DNA of 33,628 nucleotides from Clostridia bacterium (GTDB lineage Bacteria > Bacillota > Clostridia > Christensenellales > CAG-138). Positions within the stretch are counted from its first letter, which is position 1; the number at the start of each line of letters is the position of its first letter. The notes beneath the pieces are model-generated. The model saw only the letters and a list, made by a program, of their open reading frames with translations. It had not been told where the DNA came from and searched no databases. Positions 1-6,842 of the stretch are shown here, piece after piece. The translations under genes were made by a program, and so were the position numbers. Where the stretch lies: positions 1 to 33,628 of the forward strand of contig JAFXVP010000063.1 in the NCBI GenBank assembly GCA_017524445.1. Direction: 5' to 3'.

Positions 1-1059
1 CCGCAGACCGGAGTACAGTCCAATCATTACAAACACATAGGGGGGCAGATCCCGGATCGTATCCAGAAGCAGCTTTGCCTGTGCGTCTGAAAGAGCCTCC
101 TTATCCTTCTTGGGTACTCCGCCTTTAGCATTGATCTTCGCAGTCGGATTATCCCGGATCCGGTTGCTGTACTGAGCAGAGTAGAAGATGCTCTTGAAAA
201 GCATGTTGGCCTGATAGTAAGGATCGATTGTCACCGGGGCATTGAACAGTGTTGTCAGAAGATACTGCTTCATATCCCGGACATAGGTGGTATTTTCTTT
301 CAGGCAGTCAAGGACAAACTGGATGTGCATGGAGTTCAGCTTCATAAGCCGGCTTTTTACCACCTCTATAGGCTTATCATCCCCAGCAATTCGAATGGTC
401 TTCCTTTTGGAGGAACAGGTCTCGGCTAAGAGGTCTACAATACCTTCCAGTGTTTCTCTCTCTGTCGGACTGTTTAGTATCAGGATGGGGATCTCCAACT
501 CTGATCTGAAATATGATTCATACTGTTCATAATCATCGCTTCGCTTCGATTCCCTTCCCGGAAGGAAAGAAGGATCAGTATGATTCATATCAGTCTTTTT
601 ATTATCAGTATTAGTAGAGTGTGATTCGGACACTTCCTGAGGTGTCATTTTCATACTTCCAGAAGTGTCGTTTTGACACTTCAAGAAATGTCTTTCCCCA
701 TACTTATCCACAGTCCGAAAGAAGCTTTTCACATAGATCAGGTTAGGTTTCCCGAGGCCCTGGCGTTTCCGCTCGATGAGGCCGGCTTTGTTCTCCAGTT
801 CATCCAGAAGCTGAATTGCTTTTTTGTTGCCACAGTTCATACACTCCTTGATTTCTGCGATGGTGAAGATGATATAGACCCTGTTCTGATCATCCAACCA
901 ACCGTTTTTGTTTGAGAGCTCCGTGCGGTCAAACAGAAGACTATACAGCAGCTTGGCCTCGGCAGAGATCCCTGAATATGCTTCGTTCTGAAGCAGGATC
1001 TTCGGCACCCTGATGAATGAAAAGCGCTCCGGCTCTATGCTGTAGATATAGTCATGCAC
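1..1059 (-). CDS. Replication initiator (RepA/DUF6017 type) fused in frame to a tyrosine-integrase segment, partial
   Basis: The frame is open for 353 codons and runs off the window at base 1. Residues 1-284 read like the replication initiators of Firmicute conjugative elements: an N-terminal winged-helix part (RVPKILL, AEAKLLYSLL, LIERKRQGLGKPNLIYVK) and a C-terminal DUF6017-like part (IRIAGDDKP, VVKSRLMKL, TTLFNAPVTIDPYYQA). Such proteins normally end shortly after that last motif. Here the frame continues at about base 208 into NMLFKSIFYSAQYSNRIRDN and LPPYVFVMIGLYSGL, which resembles the region where the catalytic domain of a tyrosine recombinase begins. I checked the frame codon by codon across the junction. 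The start is GTG at 1059, directly after the upstream gene's TGA, with GGGAGGTGG 8 nt upstream. A deletion that joined rep to int is the simplest reading; a misassembly is possible. Confidence 0.7.
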   Translation of the reverse strand, partial: MHDYIYSIEPERFSFIRVPKILLQNEAYSGISAEAKLLYSLLFDRTELSNKNGWLDDQNRVYIIFTIAEIKECMNCGNKKAIQLLDELENKAGLIERKRQGLGKPNLIYVKSFFRTVDKYGERHFLKCQNDTSGSMKMTPQEVSESHSTNTDNKKTDMNHTDPSFLPGRESKRSDDYEQYESYFRSELEIPILILNSPTERETLEGIVDLLAETCSSKRKTIRIAGDDKPIEVVKSRLMKLNSMHIQFVLDCLKENTTYVRDMKQYLLTTLFNAPVTIDPYYQANMLFKSIFYSAQYSNRIRDNPTAKINAKGGVPKKDKEALSDAQAKLLLDTIRDLPPYVFVMIGLYSGLR

Positions 1060-1290
1060 TCATATCACCACCTCCCGACCGGAAAACTTGTCCCAACGAA
1101 GAGGCTTCTGCCTGAATACTTCGCTGTCAGGCTTGCCGTAGGGACACGTAGCGTACAGGCATCTCCTGTACTTAAAATCCGGATGATAGTAGCAGCAGTT
1201 TTTGCATCGGGGCGTCGATTTGTTCCGATCCACGGTGACCTCGTGTTTCATGAGTTTTCTGTAGAAGTTCGGGTTTTCTGTCTCACGCAT
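1060..1290 (-). CDS. Small cysteine-rich protein (76 aa) of the mobile element
   Basis: I do not recognise a family. The protein begins MRETENPNFYRK and holds a C29-x2-CC-x10-C-x4-C cluster, a spacing that would suit a small zinc-binding fold. The start at 1290 is chosen because AGGTG lies 8 nt upstream; a longer ATG at 1317 has no such site. It overlaps the end of the upstream cysteine-rich gene by 8 nt, and its TGA directly abuts the GTG of the rep gene, so the three genes probably form one translationally coupled operon. Base composition is poorer in GC than the chromosome to the right, in keeping with an acquired element. A role in replication control or transfer is only a guess from position. 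Confidence 0.6.
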   Translation of the reverse strand: MRETENPNFYRKLMKHEVTVDRNKSTPRCKNCCYYHPDFKYRRCLYATCPYGKPDSEVFRQKPLRWDKFSGREVVI

Positions 1291-1540
1291 TCTTCGGCAC
1301 CTCCATTCGGGTCCCAAAGACCTCGTTCATACATTTCTTCATACAGAAACTCACACAAGGGCTGTAACAACAACCCATACAAGGGGAAGTGGGCTTGGGC
1401 GACTCTGCCAGGTAGTAGCAGTTCTCCTTTTTGAGGGAGCAGCCAACTTTGCGGTTTTTCCAGAAGAAGCAGCCTCTGCAACTTTGGGGACGGTCAGCGT
1501 AGTAACGCACGCCGTCAATGATAATGGTTTCTTTGTTCAT
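1283..1540 (-). CDS. Small cysteine-rich protein (85 aa) of the mobile element
   Basis: First gene of the leftward three-gene operon. The 85-residue protein has ten cysteines (C21, C24, C34, C41, C54, C57, C58, C62, C66, C70), many in CxxC or CC pairs, so it probably binds zinc or an iron-sulfur cluster; I do not know a named family. It lacks a signal peptide and membrane segment. ATG at 1540 is preceded by GGAGG with 7 nt spacing. It overlaps the next gene by 8 nt. It shares a loose C-x2-C plus YY pattern with that gene, which might reflect an old duplication. Confidence 0.6.
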   Translation of the reverse strand: MNKETIIIDGVRYYADRPQSCRGCFFWKNRKVGCSLKKENCYYLAESPKPTSPCMGCCYSPCVSFCMKKCMNEVFGTRMEVPKNA

Positions 1541-1594
1541 GGTTTATCCTCCGTTTCTTAGATTTCCTCTGCAGAGCCTGCAGAAAAGAAAAAA

Positions 1595-1628
1595 AGCCCG
1601 GTCACCGTCGCAAAACAGTCACCGGGCT
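1595..1628 (-). terminator. Hairpin with T-run in the leader of the cysteine-rich operon
   Basis: Arms AGCCCGGT (1595-1602) and ACCGGGCT (1621-1628). On the minus strand the stem is followed by a T-rich run (1580-1594), so it looks like an intrinsic terminator facing the operon that starts at 1540. It may insulate the element from upstream transcription or act as an attenuator. Confidence 0.5.
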
Positions 1629-1660
1629 ATGTAATGGAGGCTTATTCTTCTGAAAAGACA

Positions 1661-1697
1661 AAGACGCCCGGCAGAAGAGCTTTCTGCTGAACGTCTT
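1661..1697. other. Interrupted hairpin in the leader region
   Basis: AAGACG (1661-1666) pairs with CGTCTT (1692-1697), and an inner CAGAA/TTCTG stem closes a five-base loop, with a few mismatches between. No strong T-run follows on either strand. It sits just upstream (minus sense) of the 1595 terminator hairpin. Confidence 0.35.
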
Positions 1698-1992
1698 ATA
1701 TGAGGATAAACAAGGATACGAAATATCAGATTCGGTCAGAATCTTTCATTCGTTCCTGTCACACAAGATTGGTCATTGTAGTTTGAGAAAAAGGAACACC
1801 TGACCAAGAAATCGGAGCTCGAAAAATGAGATCAAACGGACTTCTTTCTCTCTGTCATTCGCCGATTTTTCCCTCAATTTTTAACTAAAACGGGTCTAAA
1901 AAGGGCGGTTCCCTCAGTATTAACTACTTTTTTCTTGTCAGATTTCGCGAGATTTTTTCAGATCTAATCAAAAAGATTCGGGAAAGAAAAAA

Positions 1993-2017
1993 CCCCGGAA
2001 ACGTTGAATTTCCAGGG
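1993..2017 (-). terminator. Terminator of the rplM-rpsI operon
   Basis: Stem of nine pairs, CCCCGGAAA (1993-2001) with TTTCCAGGG (2009-2017), one G-T pair, seven-base loop. On the minus strand it is followed by six T. It lies about 26 bases after the rpsI stop; the A/T runs on both sides could let it work in both directions. Confidence 0.8.
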
Positions 2018-2042
2018 TTTTTCGCATCTGACTTGGTCTCGA

Positions 2043-2435
2043 TTAACGCTTCGAGAACTGAGGCGCTCTACGTGCGGCCTTGAGGCCGTACTTTTTGCGC
2101 TCCTTCATTCTCGGATCGCGGGTAAGGAACCCTGCTTTCTTCAGCGTGCCGCGAAGCTCCGGATCTGCGGAAAGCAGCGCGCGGGAAATGCCGTGACGGA
2201 TCGCGCCCGCCTGGCCGGTCGTGCCGCCGCCGTAGACGTTGACGTTCACGTCATACTTTTCGGAAAGGTTCGTGAGAACCAAGGGCGCACGGACGATCAT
2301 CTTGAGGGTTTCGAGACCGAAATACTCGTCGATGTCACGCTTGTTGATCGTGATGTTGCCGGTGCCGGGGAGAAGACGAACGCGCGCGACGGACTTCTTG
2401 CGTCTGCCGGTGCCGATATAAGCGATCTTTGCCAT
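2043..2435 (-). CDS. rpsI: 30S ribosomal protein S9 (uS9)
   Basis: The 130-residue protein is a full-length S9 of the small ribosomal subunit. Family signatures are the start [16 protein letters not shown], the central [19 protein letters not shown] and the basic tail ending in FSKR, which reaches toward the P-site tRNA in known ribosomes. ATG at 2435 follows AAGGAGAA. It lies 18 bases after rplM, the usual rplM-rpsI pair, and is followed by a terminator. The 3' end of rpsI is a known insertion site for some integrative elements in streptococci; the element remnant at 1-1540 lies just downstream, but I see no repeat that proves use of this site. Confidence 0.98.
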   Translation of the reverse strand: MAKIAYIGTGRRKKSVARVRLLPGTGNITINKRDIDEYFGLETLKMIVRAPLVLTNLSEKYDVNVNVYGGGTTGQAGAIRHGISRALLSADPELRGTLKKAGFLTRDPRMKERKKYGLKAARRAPQFSKR

Positions 2436-2453
2436 TGTCGTTCTCCTTTCCGA

Positions 2454-2885
2454 TTACTTGAGCTCCAGCGCCTGCGGCTGCTGTGCTTCGTGATTGTGGT
2501 TCGGACCTGCATAGACGCGAAGCTTTTTCAGCATCTTGTCGCCCAGCGGGCCTTTCGGCATCATGCGGCGGATGGATTCGTAAACCGCAAACTCCGGCTT
2601 CTGCTCGAGCAGGGTGCGATAGCTGACTTCCTTGATTCCGCCCGGGAAACCGGTGTGGTGGATGTGGGTCTTCTGATCGAGCTTTCTGCCGGTCAGACGG
2701 ACCTTCTCGGCGTTGATGATGATCACGTGATCACCGCAGTCAACGTGAGGCGTAAAGATGGGCTTGTGCTTACCGCGAAGGATCGCAGCGACCTGGCTGG
2801 ACAGACGGCCAAGGACCATGTCCGTCGCATCCACGACATACCAACTGCGCTCTACGGTTTCGCCCTTTGCCATATAGGACTTCAT
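2454..2885 (-). CDS. rplM: 50S ribosomal protein L13 (uL13)
   Basis: The 143-residue protein is L13 of the large subunit. It shows the family features [19 protein letters not shown] near the N-terminus, [11 protein letters not shown], and the [20 protein letters not shown] block, and ends in the usual QALELK-like tail. The start is ATG 2885 rather than the longer frame from 3011: GGAGGAA lies five bases upstream and the extra 42 residues do not belong to L13. It is the first gene of the rplM-rpsI operon, driven by a consensus promoter at 2983-3011. Confidence 0.98.
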   Translation of the reverse strand: MKSYMAKGETVERSWYVVDATDMVLGRLSSQVAAILRGKHKPIFTPHVDCGDHVIIINAEKVRLTGRKLDQKTHIHHTGFPGGIKEVSYRTLLEQKPEFAVYESIRRMMPKGPLGDKMLKKLRVYAGPNHNHEAQQPQALELK

Positions 2886-2976
2886 GGCGATTCCTCCAAT
2901 ATATAAAAATATTAAACTTTTGCTGCATTGCGGGGTTCTTATGTCGGGGCTGTGACACAGTTCCACCCAATGGCAC
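2886..2976 (-). promoter_or_regulatory. rplM leader, possible L13 autoregulatory site
   Basis: About 90 bases separate the predicted transcription start from rplM, longer than ribosome binding needs. It includes a CTGTG/CACAG hairpin. Firmicutes are known to carry an L13 leader element upstream of rplM, but I cannot confirm that this sequence matches that fold. Confidence 0.3.
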
Positions 2977-2982
2977 TCAGTT

Positions 2983-3011
2983 ATAATAACAAAACGAAGC
3001 TCGTCTGTCAA
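2983..3011 (-). promoter_or_regulatory. SigA-type promoter of rplM-rpsI
   Basis: On the minus strand: TTGACA (3006-3011), 17-base spacer, TATTAT (2983-2988). This is close to consensus, as expected for a ribosomal protein operon. Confidence 0.8.
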
Positions 3012-3103
3012 GCAAAATTTTCAAGATTTTCCGGGTTTTTTCAGTTTTTCCGGTTTTCCGCTTTCCACGGCGCCGATCCGCGCAAAAGCCGGGAACGTAT
3101 GCC

Positions 3104-3132
3104 TTGTCAGCGTGCCGCGCATATGGTATACT
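3104..3132 (+). promoter_or_regulatory. Promoter of the 3164 lipoprotein gene
   Basis: TTGTCA (3104-3109), 17-base spacer, TATACT (3127-3132), followed by AAGGAG and the ATG at 3164. Confidence 0.65.
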
Positions 3133-3163
3133 CGGTGCAGATTATTAAGGAGATGACGCTTCC

Positions 3164-4246
3164 ATGAAAAGGCTGCTCCCTCTCTTCGCGATCCTGCTCG
3201 CCGCATGCCTGCTGTTCGGCTGCCATCCCAAGCAAACGCCCGCCGCGGCAGCATCCGCGGCGCCGACTGCGAAGCCGACTGCGGAACCGACCGTTGAACC
3301 GACCGCAGCGCCGACCGAAGCGCCCGTTCCGGGTCCCATAGTCGAGTATGACGCAAAATATCGGAAGCTGACCGTGACCGGTACGGGAGACTACGACCTG
3401 CTGCAGCTGCCGGAGGGCGCCGATGAAGCGGTTACGCTCAGCGTGAATGACGATGATTTCACTTTGTCGCAGTGGATCCCCCATCTGCCGCTCGGAGACG
3501 AACCGTTTTCCGTCTTCCTGCCCGGATTCCTCTCACGTACGGAGCAAAGCTTCCGCTTTCTGCGCGCATATCTCTCGGAAAACTGCGGCGGACTCTATCC
3601 CGCGGAACGCGCGGCTCTGCCCGTTTCGCTCAAAACAAGCAACTATGATTTCGGCTATCGCGTCAGGGACGGGCGTCTGGAGCTGACCGACACCGACAGC
3701 TGTGATTATTACCATCGCGAGTGGCTGTATCTGCTCGCAATGATGGACAGCCGCAACGTCGGCTGGGAGCAGTACGGCTACGCATGGTACGTCGGGACCT
3801 GCCTCGATCCTTACAGCGAGTCGCCCCGAATGTTCCTTGCGTCCTCCCCCGTGTTTGGTGAATGGCCGTATAAAGATATCCTGCAATGCGCGAACGTCAA
3901 TACCGAAACGCCGACGGTTGCCAACGTGCGCGCCCTTTACGACGCAGTCTCGCGCTTTTGTTTCGAGCTCGATCTGACCGGTTGGGGCAGCGCCTGTGAA
4001 AGCCGCCCGGTCACGGTGGAAACCTTCTACGCGCGTGCCGACGCCGAAGCAAAGCTGCAGGATGAAACCCTGAGCGCCTTTATGGCGGCGTCGCTGATCG
4101 GTTGGCTCGACAAGCAGTACGGTCCTCAGACGATCGCCGCGTTCTGCTTCGGACAAAAGACCTTTGAGGAAGCGTTCGACACGGATTTCGACGCCGCTTT
4201 TGCCGCATGGAAAGCGTGGATCATCGAAACCTATCCGATCGACTGA
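3164..4246 (+). CDS. Lipoprotein with Pro/Thr-rich linker, possibly a degenerate peptidase
   Basis: The 360-residue protein has a lipoprotein signal: a hydrophobic start with candidate lipobox cysteines at C15 (LAAC) and C20 (LFGC). A low-complexity Ala/Pro/Thr/Glu linker (about residues 25-57) would carry the globular part away from the membrane. The C-terminal end (SLIGWLDKQYGPQTIAAF, then SFEEAF-like TFEEAF and FAAWKAWI) recalls the tail of membrane-associated zinc peptidases. I find no HExxH; the nearest segment is YYHREWLYLL, so a catalytic role is doubtful. It has its own promoter and a strong terminator, so it is a single-gene unit. Function unknown. Confidence 0.75.
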   Translation: MKRLLPLFAILLAACLLFGCHPKQTPAAAASAAPTAKPTAEPTVEPTAAPTEAPVPGPIVEYDAKYRKLTVTGTGDYDLLQLPEGADEAVTLSVNDDDFTLSQWIPHLPLGDEPFSVFLPGFLSRTEQSFRFLRAYLSENCGGLYPAERAALPVSLKTSNYDFGYRVRDGRLELTDTDSCDYYHREWLYLLAMMDSRNVGWEQYGYAWYVGTCLDPYSESPRMFLASSPVFGEWPYKDILQCANVNTETPTVANVRALYDAVSRFCFELDLTGWGSACESRPVTVETFYARADAEAKLQDETLSAFMAASLIGWLDKQYGPQTIAAFCFGQKTFEEAFDTDFDAAFAAWKAWIIETYPID

Positions 4247-4259
4247 ACAAAAAAACTTT

Positions 4260-4292
4260 CCCGACGGATGGATCCCGTCGGGTATTTTTTTG
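4260..4292 (+). terminator. Terminator of the 3164 lipoprotein gene
   Basis: CCCGACGG (4260-4267) pairs perfectly with CCGTCGGG (4275-4282), seven-base loop, then a T-rich run. Confidence 0.88.
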
Positions 4293-4310
4293 TGTTTTTT
4301 ACGCACAATA
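4282..4310 (+). promoter_or_regulatory. Possible SigG-like promoter before spoVAC
   Basis: GTATT (4282-4286), 17 bases, CACAATA (4304-4310) differs by one base in each box from the forespore pattern GNATR...CATNNTA. It overlaps the T-run of the preceding terminator, so chance similarity is quite possible. Confidence 0.25.
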
Positions 4311-4339
4311 GACGCATCAATGAAGCGTCGGAGGTTCCC

Positions 4340-4456
4340 ATGCCCCATCATACCGTACTCTATCCCATCCGGCCGCATGGATGCGGCGGTGAAAAGCTGC
4401 CCGCGGACCGCGAAACGCGCGCGCCGGAACGCACCGAAAAAGGCGTCCGCCCGTGA
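4340..4456 (+). CDS. Short ORF (38 aa) coupled to spoVAC
   Basis: ATG at 4340 is preceded by GGAGG (4330-4334) at five bases, a better ribosome site than spoVAC itself has. The 38 codons end in a TGA that overlaps the spoVAC GTG by four bases (GTGA), an arrangement typical of translational coupling. The peptide is charged, with no hydrophobic segment, and I recognise no family. It may be a leader that sets spoVAC translation, or a small forespore protein. Confidence 0.45.
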   Translation: MPHHTVLYPIRPHGCGGEKLPADRETRAPERTEKGVRP

Positions 4457-4893
4457 AACAGCCGTTTGACGCAAAGGAATATCAAAAAGAGGTCGCGCGC
4501 CGCGCGCCGAAAAGCCCCGCGCTTCTGCAATGCCTGAAAGCGTTTCTCGTCGGCGGGCTTATCTGCGTGCTCGGGCAGGGCTTTCACGATCTTGCGTTGC
4601 TGATCCCGGTTTCCGAGCAGGACGCGTCGACTGTAAGCTCGGTCGCTCTGATCTTTCTCACCGCGCTTCTGACCGGTCTCGGCGTGTTTGATAAGATCGC
4701 GTCGTTTGCCGGCGCCGGCACGGTCGTGCCGATCACGGGCTTTGCAAACTCGATCGCCGCGCCGGCCATGGAATACCGTCCCGAGGGCTTCGTGCTCGGC
4801 GTCGGCGCGAAGCTCTTTACGATCGCGGGTCCGGTACTCGTCTACGGAATCGGCGCTTCGATCATCGTGGGATTATTGTCGCTCATATTCTGA
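4453..4893 (+). CDS. spoVAC: Stage V sporulation protein AC
   Basis: SpoVAC is a membrane protein of the SpoVA channel that moves dipicolinic acid into the forespore and releases it at germination. The 146-residue product has the normal length and family features: LLQCLKAFLVGGLICVLGQGF, then GLGVFDKIASFAGAGTVVPITGFANSI and APAMEYRPEG, with four or so membrane helices. The GTG start at 4453 has only a weak AAGG-type site and overlaps the upstream 38-codon ORF. Its usual partners spoVAD and spoVAE are not adjacent but 13 kb away at 17841, which is unusual. The next gene is convergent. Confidence 0.93.
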   Translation: MKQPFDAKEYQKEVARRAPKSPALLQCLKAFLVGGLICVLGQGFHDLALLIPVSEQDASTVSSVALIFLTALLTGLGVFDKIASFAGAGTVVPITGFANSIAAPAMEYRPEGFVLGVGAKLFTIAGPVLVYGIGASIIVGLLSLIF

Positions 4894-4936
4894 CAGAAAG
4901 GGTATATTCGACGGACGAGCAATGCTCATCCCTGCG

Positions 4937-6010
4937 TCACCGCTGTTTTGAAGAATAACCGAGGATCCTTGTCGGTATGTTCAGCGCCGCAAGGCCTCTG
5001 CAGATCACGCTCGGGCAGTCGCCGTAAACGGTTTCCTGCGGGAGACCTTTCAGCGCGTCAATCACCCGTTCCGTCTCCGGCAGCATGCTTGTATCGTAAA
5101 ACGCGCCGTAATCCCGGTTGTCGGGCGCTTCGCTGATCCGCGCCGCTGTCGCTTCGGGATCGATCAGTCGCAGATCGCCGAGACATTTCGTTTCCGCGCC
5201 GGAGTTTCCCATGTACAGATGGCAGTCCGGATGCACCGTGAGGTATTTTTCACCCTGCGGTTCGGAAAACAGCGTGAAGAGGTCCCATCCGTTTTGAAGC
5301 GTCTGTACTGCAAAGCCGACGCTGCTTTCCCGGGCGCGTTCGATCAGCTCCGCGTCGTCCTTTCCGAGCGTACGGAACCATTCTCCGAGCGTTTCCACGT
5401 CCCGGACGGACGCACGGTACGGTTCGTAATCCATGCCGTTTTTGTGCGGCGTAAAGATCGGCAGCGCAATATAGATACAGTCCGGCTTCAGCCGATCCAA
5501 CGTCGCGGAGATCTCTTCCCGCTGCTGCGGAAAGAACCGGTTCACCATCAGCGATACTTCAAGCTCCGCGCCGCGCGCTTTCACAAATTCGCCGAACGCG
5601 ACCGATGTGGAAAACGCGCCCTTTCTCCGCACGATCTCGTCGTGCAGCGCTTCACCGCCGTGGATCGTGACGCCGAACGAACCGAAGCCCGCCGAAAGAT
5701 ACCGGTCGAGCACCACTTCCCTGTCGTCCCGCCGCATCAATCCCACGCCGGTCGTCATACCGTGATGATGGTGCCGGATATGCTTTTTGCCCGCCGCCGC
5801 GCCGATGATTCGTCCGACGTCGGGATGCCCCATTGGTTCGTGGTCCAGCGTGAAATACGCTTCGTCCGGAAGATTTGCCGCGATCGCGTCAAGCCGTTCG
5901 ATGCACAAAACCGCGTCGTCGACCTTCATGCGGGGCAGCGGTCCGCCGTTGACGTAGCAATGTTTGCAGCGGGTATCGCATCCTGCGACCAAAAGATCGA
6001 AATTGATCAT
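4937..6010 (-). CDS. Radical SAM protein
   Basis: The 357-residue protein starts with the cluster motif C11DTRC15KHC18 (CxxxCxxC) that binds the 4Fe-4S cluster for S-adenosylmethionine cleavage. Later segments such as YFTLDHEPMGHPDVG and FGVTIHGGEALHDE fit the radical SAM barrel. Further cysteines near the C-terminus (CHLYMG, TKCLG, GDCPSVIC) could bind an auxiliary cluster of SPASM type. The substrate is unknown, and there is no small precursor peptide next to it that I can see. ATG at 6010 follows GGAGG. It lies downstream of the TraX-like gene, but a hairpin terminator separates them, so it may be only partly co-transcribed. Confidence 0.85.
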   Translation of the reverse strand: MINFDLLVAGCDTRCKHCYVNGGPLPRMKVDDAVLCIERLDAIAANLPDEAYFTLDHEPMGHPDVGRIIGAAAGKKHIRHHHHGMTTGVGLMRRDDREVVLDRYLSAGFGSFGVTIHGGEALHDEIVRRKGAFSTSVAFGEFVKARGAELEVSLMVNRFFPQQREEISATLDRLKPDCIYIALPIFTPHKNGMDYEPYRASVRDVETLGEWFRTLGKDDAELIERARESSVGFAVQTLQNGWDLFTLFSEPQGEKYLTVHPDCHLYMGNSGAETKCLGDLRLIDPEATAARISEAPDNRDYGAFYDTSMLPETERVIDALKGLPQETVYGDCPSVICRGLAALNIPTRILGYSSKQR

Positions 6011-6026
6011 TCCCGGATCCTCCGAT

Positions 6027-6056
6027 ACAAAAAAGCGGAAGCCGCTTCAGCTTCCG
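6027..6056 (-). terminator. Terminator of the TraX-like gene
   Basis: CGGAAGC (6036-6042) pairs with GCTTCCG (6050-6056), seven-base loop. On the minus strand CTTTTTT follows. The stem contains the TraX-like stop codon, and the T-run ends just before the radical SAM ribosome site. Confidence 0.75.
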
Positions 6057-6799
6057 ATCATGACCCCGACGTTGCCCAAAAGAAGCATACGCAGGACACC
6101 CACGGCAACGAGATGCGCGGGATAGTAGATGTAGAAGAACCATTTCATGCCCTTCCATGTGCCGCGCTGTCCGTTATAGAGGTACAGCAGCGGGATCGAC
6201 AGCGCCGTGCACATCTGCAGCACGCCGTACACCCTGTCGATGCAGAAGAAGAACACAACGGCATATGCCGCGGTCCAGACCATCATCCAGAACATCCGCT
6301 TCGCAAACGATTCGCGCTTGCCCCAGAGATACAGGATCGCAACGACCGCGATGCAGCTCCAATCCGACGGAAAGCTGATCGCAAGGATCGGCACGAGCAG
6401 CAGAAATTTCAGCCACGTTTTGAGTTCCGAATCAAACAGGCGGATCGTGATAAGTCCCCAGAACAGCGACCAGATCACGCTCGTCTGATTGAATACGCTC
6501 TTCAGAAACGGCAGGAACGAGATGCCGAACGCAAAGCAGTAAGCAAAGTGCGAAACGATCGCAAAGAGCAGCAGCCGCAGCGCGTACTTTTTGAAATCAT
6601 GCGTGTGCAGATAGCCCTCCGCAATGAAGAACCACATGATCGGCGCGGTGATGCGTCCGATCGCGTGCAGCGCGAGAAGCCACCACATATGCCGGTATCC
6701 CGGAAACAGGATCCACAGCACATGATCCAGCGTCATCGCGGCGATCGCGATAAGCTTCAGCGCGTTTCCTGTGAGTCCCTTTTCGTTTCCCGTTTGCAT
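6047..6799 (-). CDS. TraX-like multipass membrane protein
   Basis: The 250-residue protein has about eight hydrophobic segments and the TraX family start GNALKLIAIAAMTLDHVLWI, with RITAPIMWFFIAEGYLHT further on. TraX was named for acetylation of F pilin, but most Firmicute members lie outside transfer loci, and a role as an O-acyltransferase-like envelope protein is more likely here; the substrate is unknown. ATG at 6799 follows GGGAGAGA. It begins 43 bases after the large envelope protein gene at 6843, with no terminator between, so they are probably one transcript. Confidence 0.85.
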   Translation of the reverse strand: MQTGNEKGLTGNALKLIAIAAMTLDHVLWILFPGYRHMWWLLALHAIGRITAPIMWFFIAEGYLHTHDFKKYALRLLLFAIVSHFAYCFAFGISFLPFLKSVFNQTSVIWSLFWGLITIRLFDSELKTWLKFLLLVPILAISFPSDWSCIAVVAILYLWGKRESFAKRMFWMMVWTAAYAVVFFFCIDRVYGVLQMCTALSIPLLYLYNGQRGTWKGMKWFFYIYYPAHLVAVGVLRMLLLGNVGVMIGS

Positions 6800-6842
6800 T
6801 GCAGTTCTCTCCCGTTATCCGTCCTCTTTTCAGGCACAGGCA

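Larger units (their letters stand above)
1541..2042. other. AT-rich gene-free stretch between mobile element and rpsI
   Basis: No convincing gene in about 500 bases. It holds two hairpins (1595-1628 and 1661-1697), an imperfect direct repeat (TTCCCTCA..TTAACTA at 1869-1887 and 1909-1926, 40 bases apart) and the rpsI terminator. Composition changes from AT-rich to GC-rich near 2000, so the edge of the acquired element probably lies here. I could not identify an attachment site because the other end of the element is outside the window. Confidence 0.5.

Noticed and set aside
2004..2906. A 300-codon plus-strand frame
   Set aside because: Antisense to rpsI and rplM, which are certain.
6047..6799. 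TraX-like gene as evidence of a conjugation locus
   Set aside because: No other transfer genes lie near it, and chromosomal TraX-family proteins are widespread.
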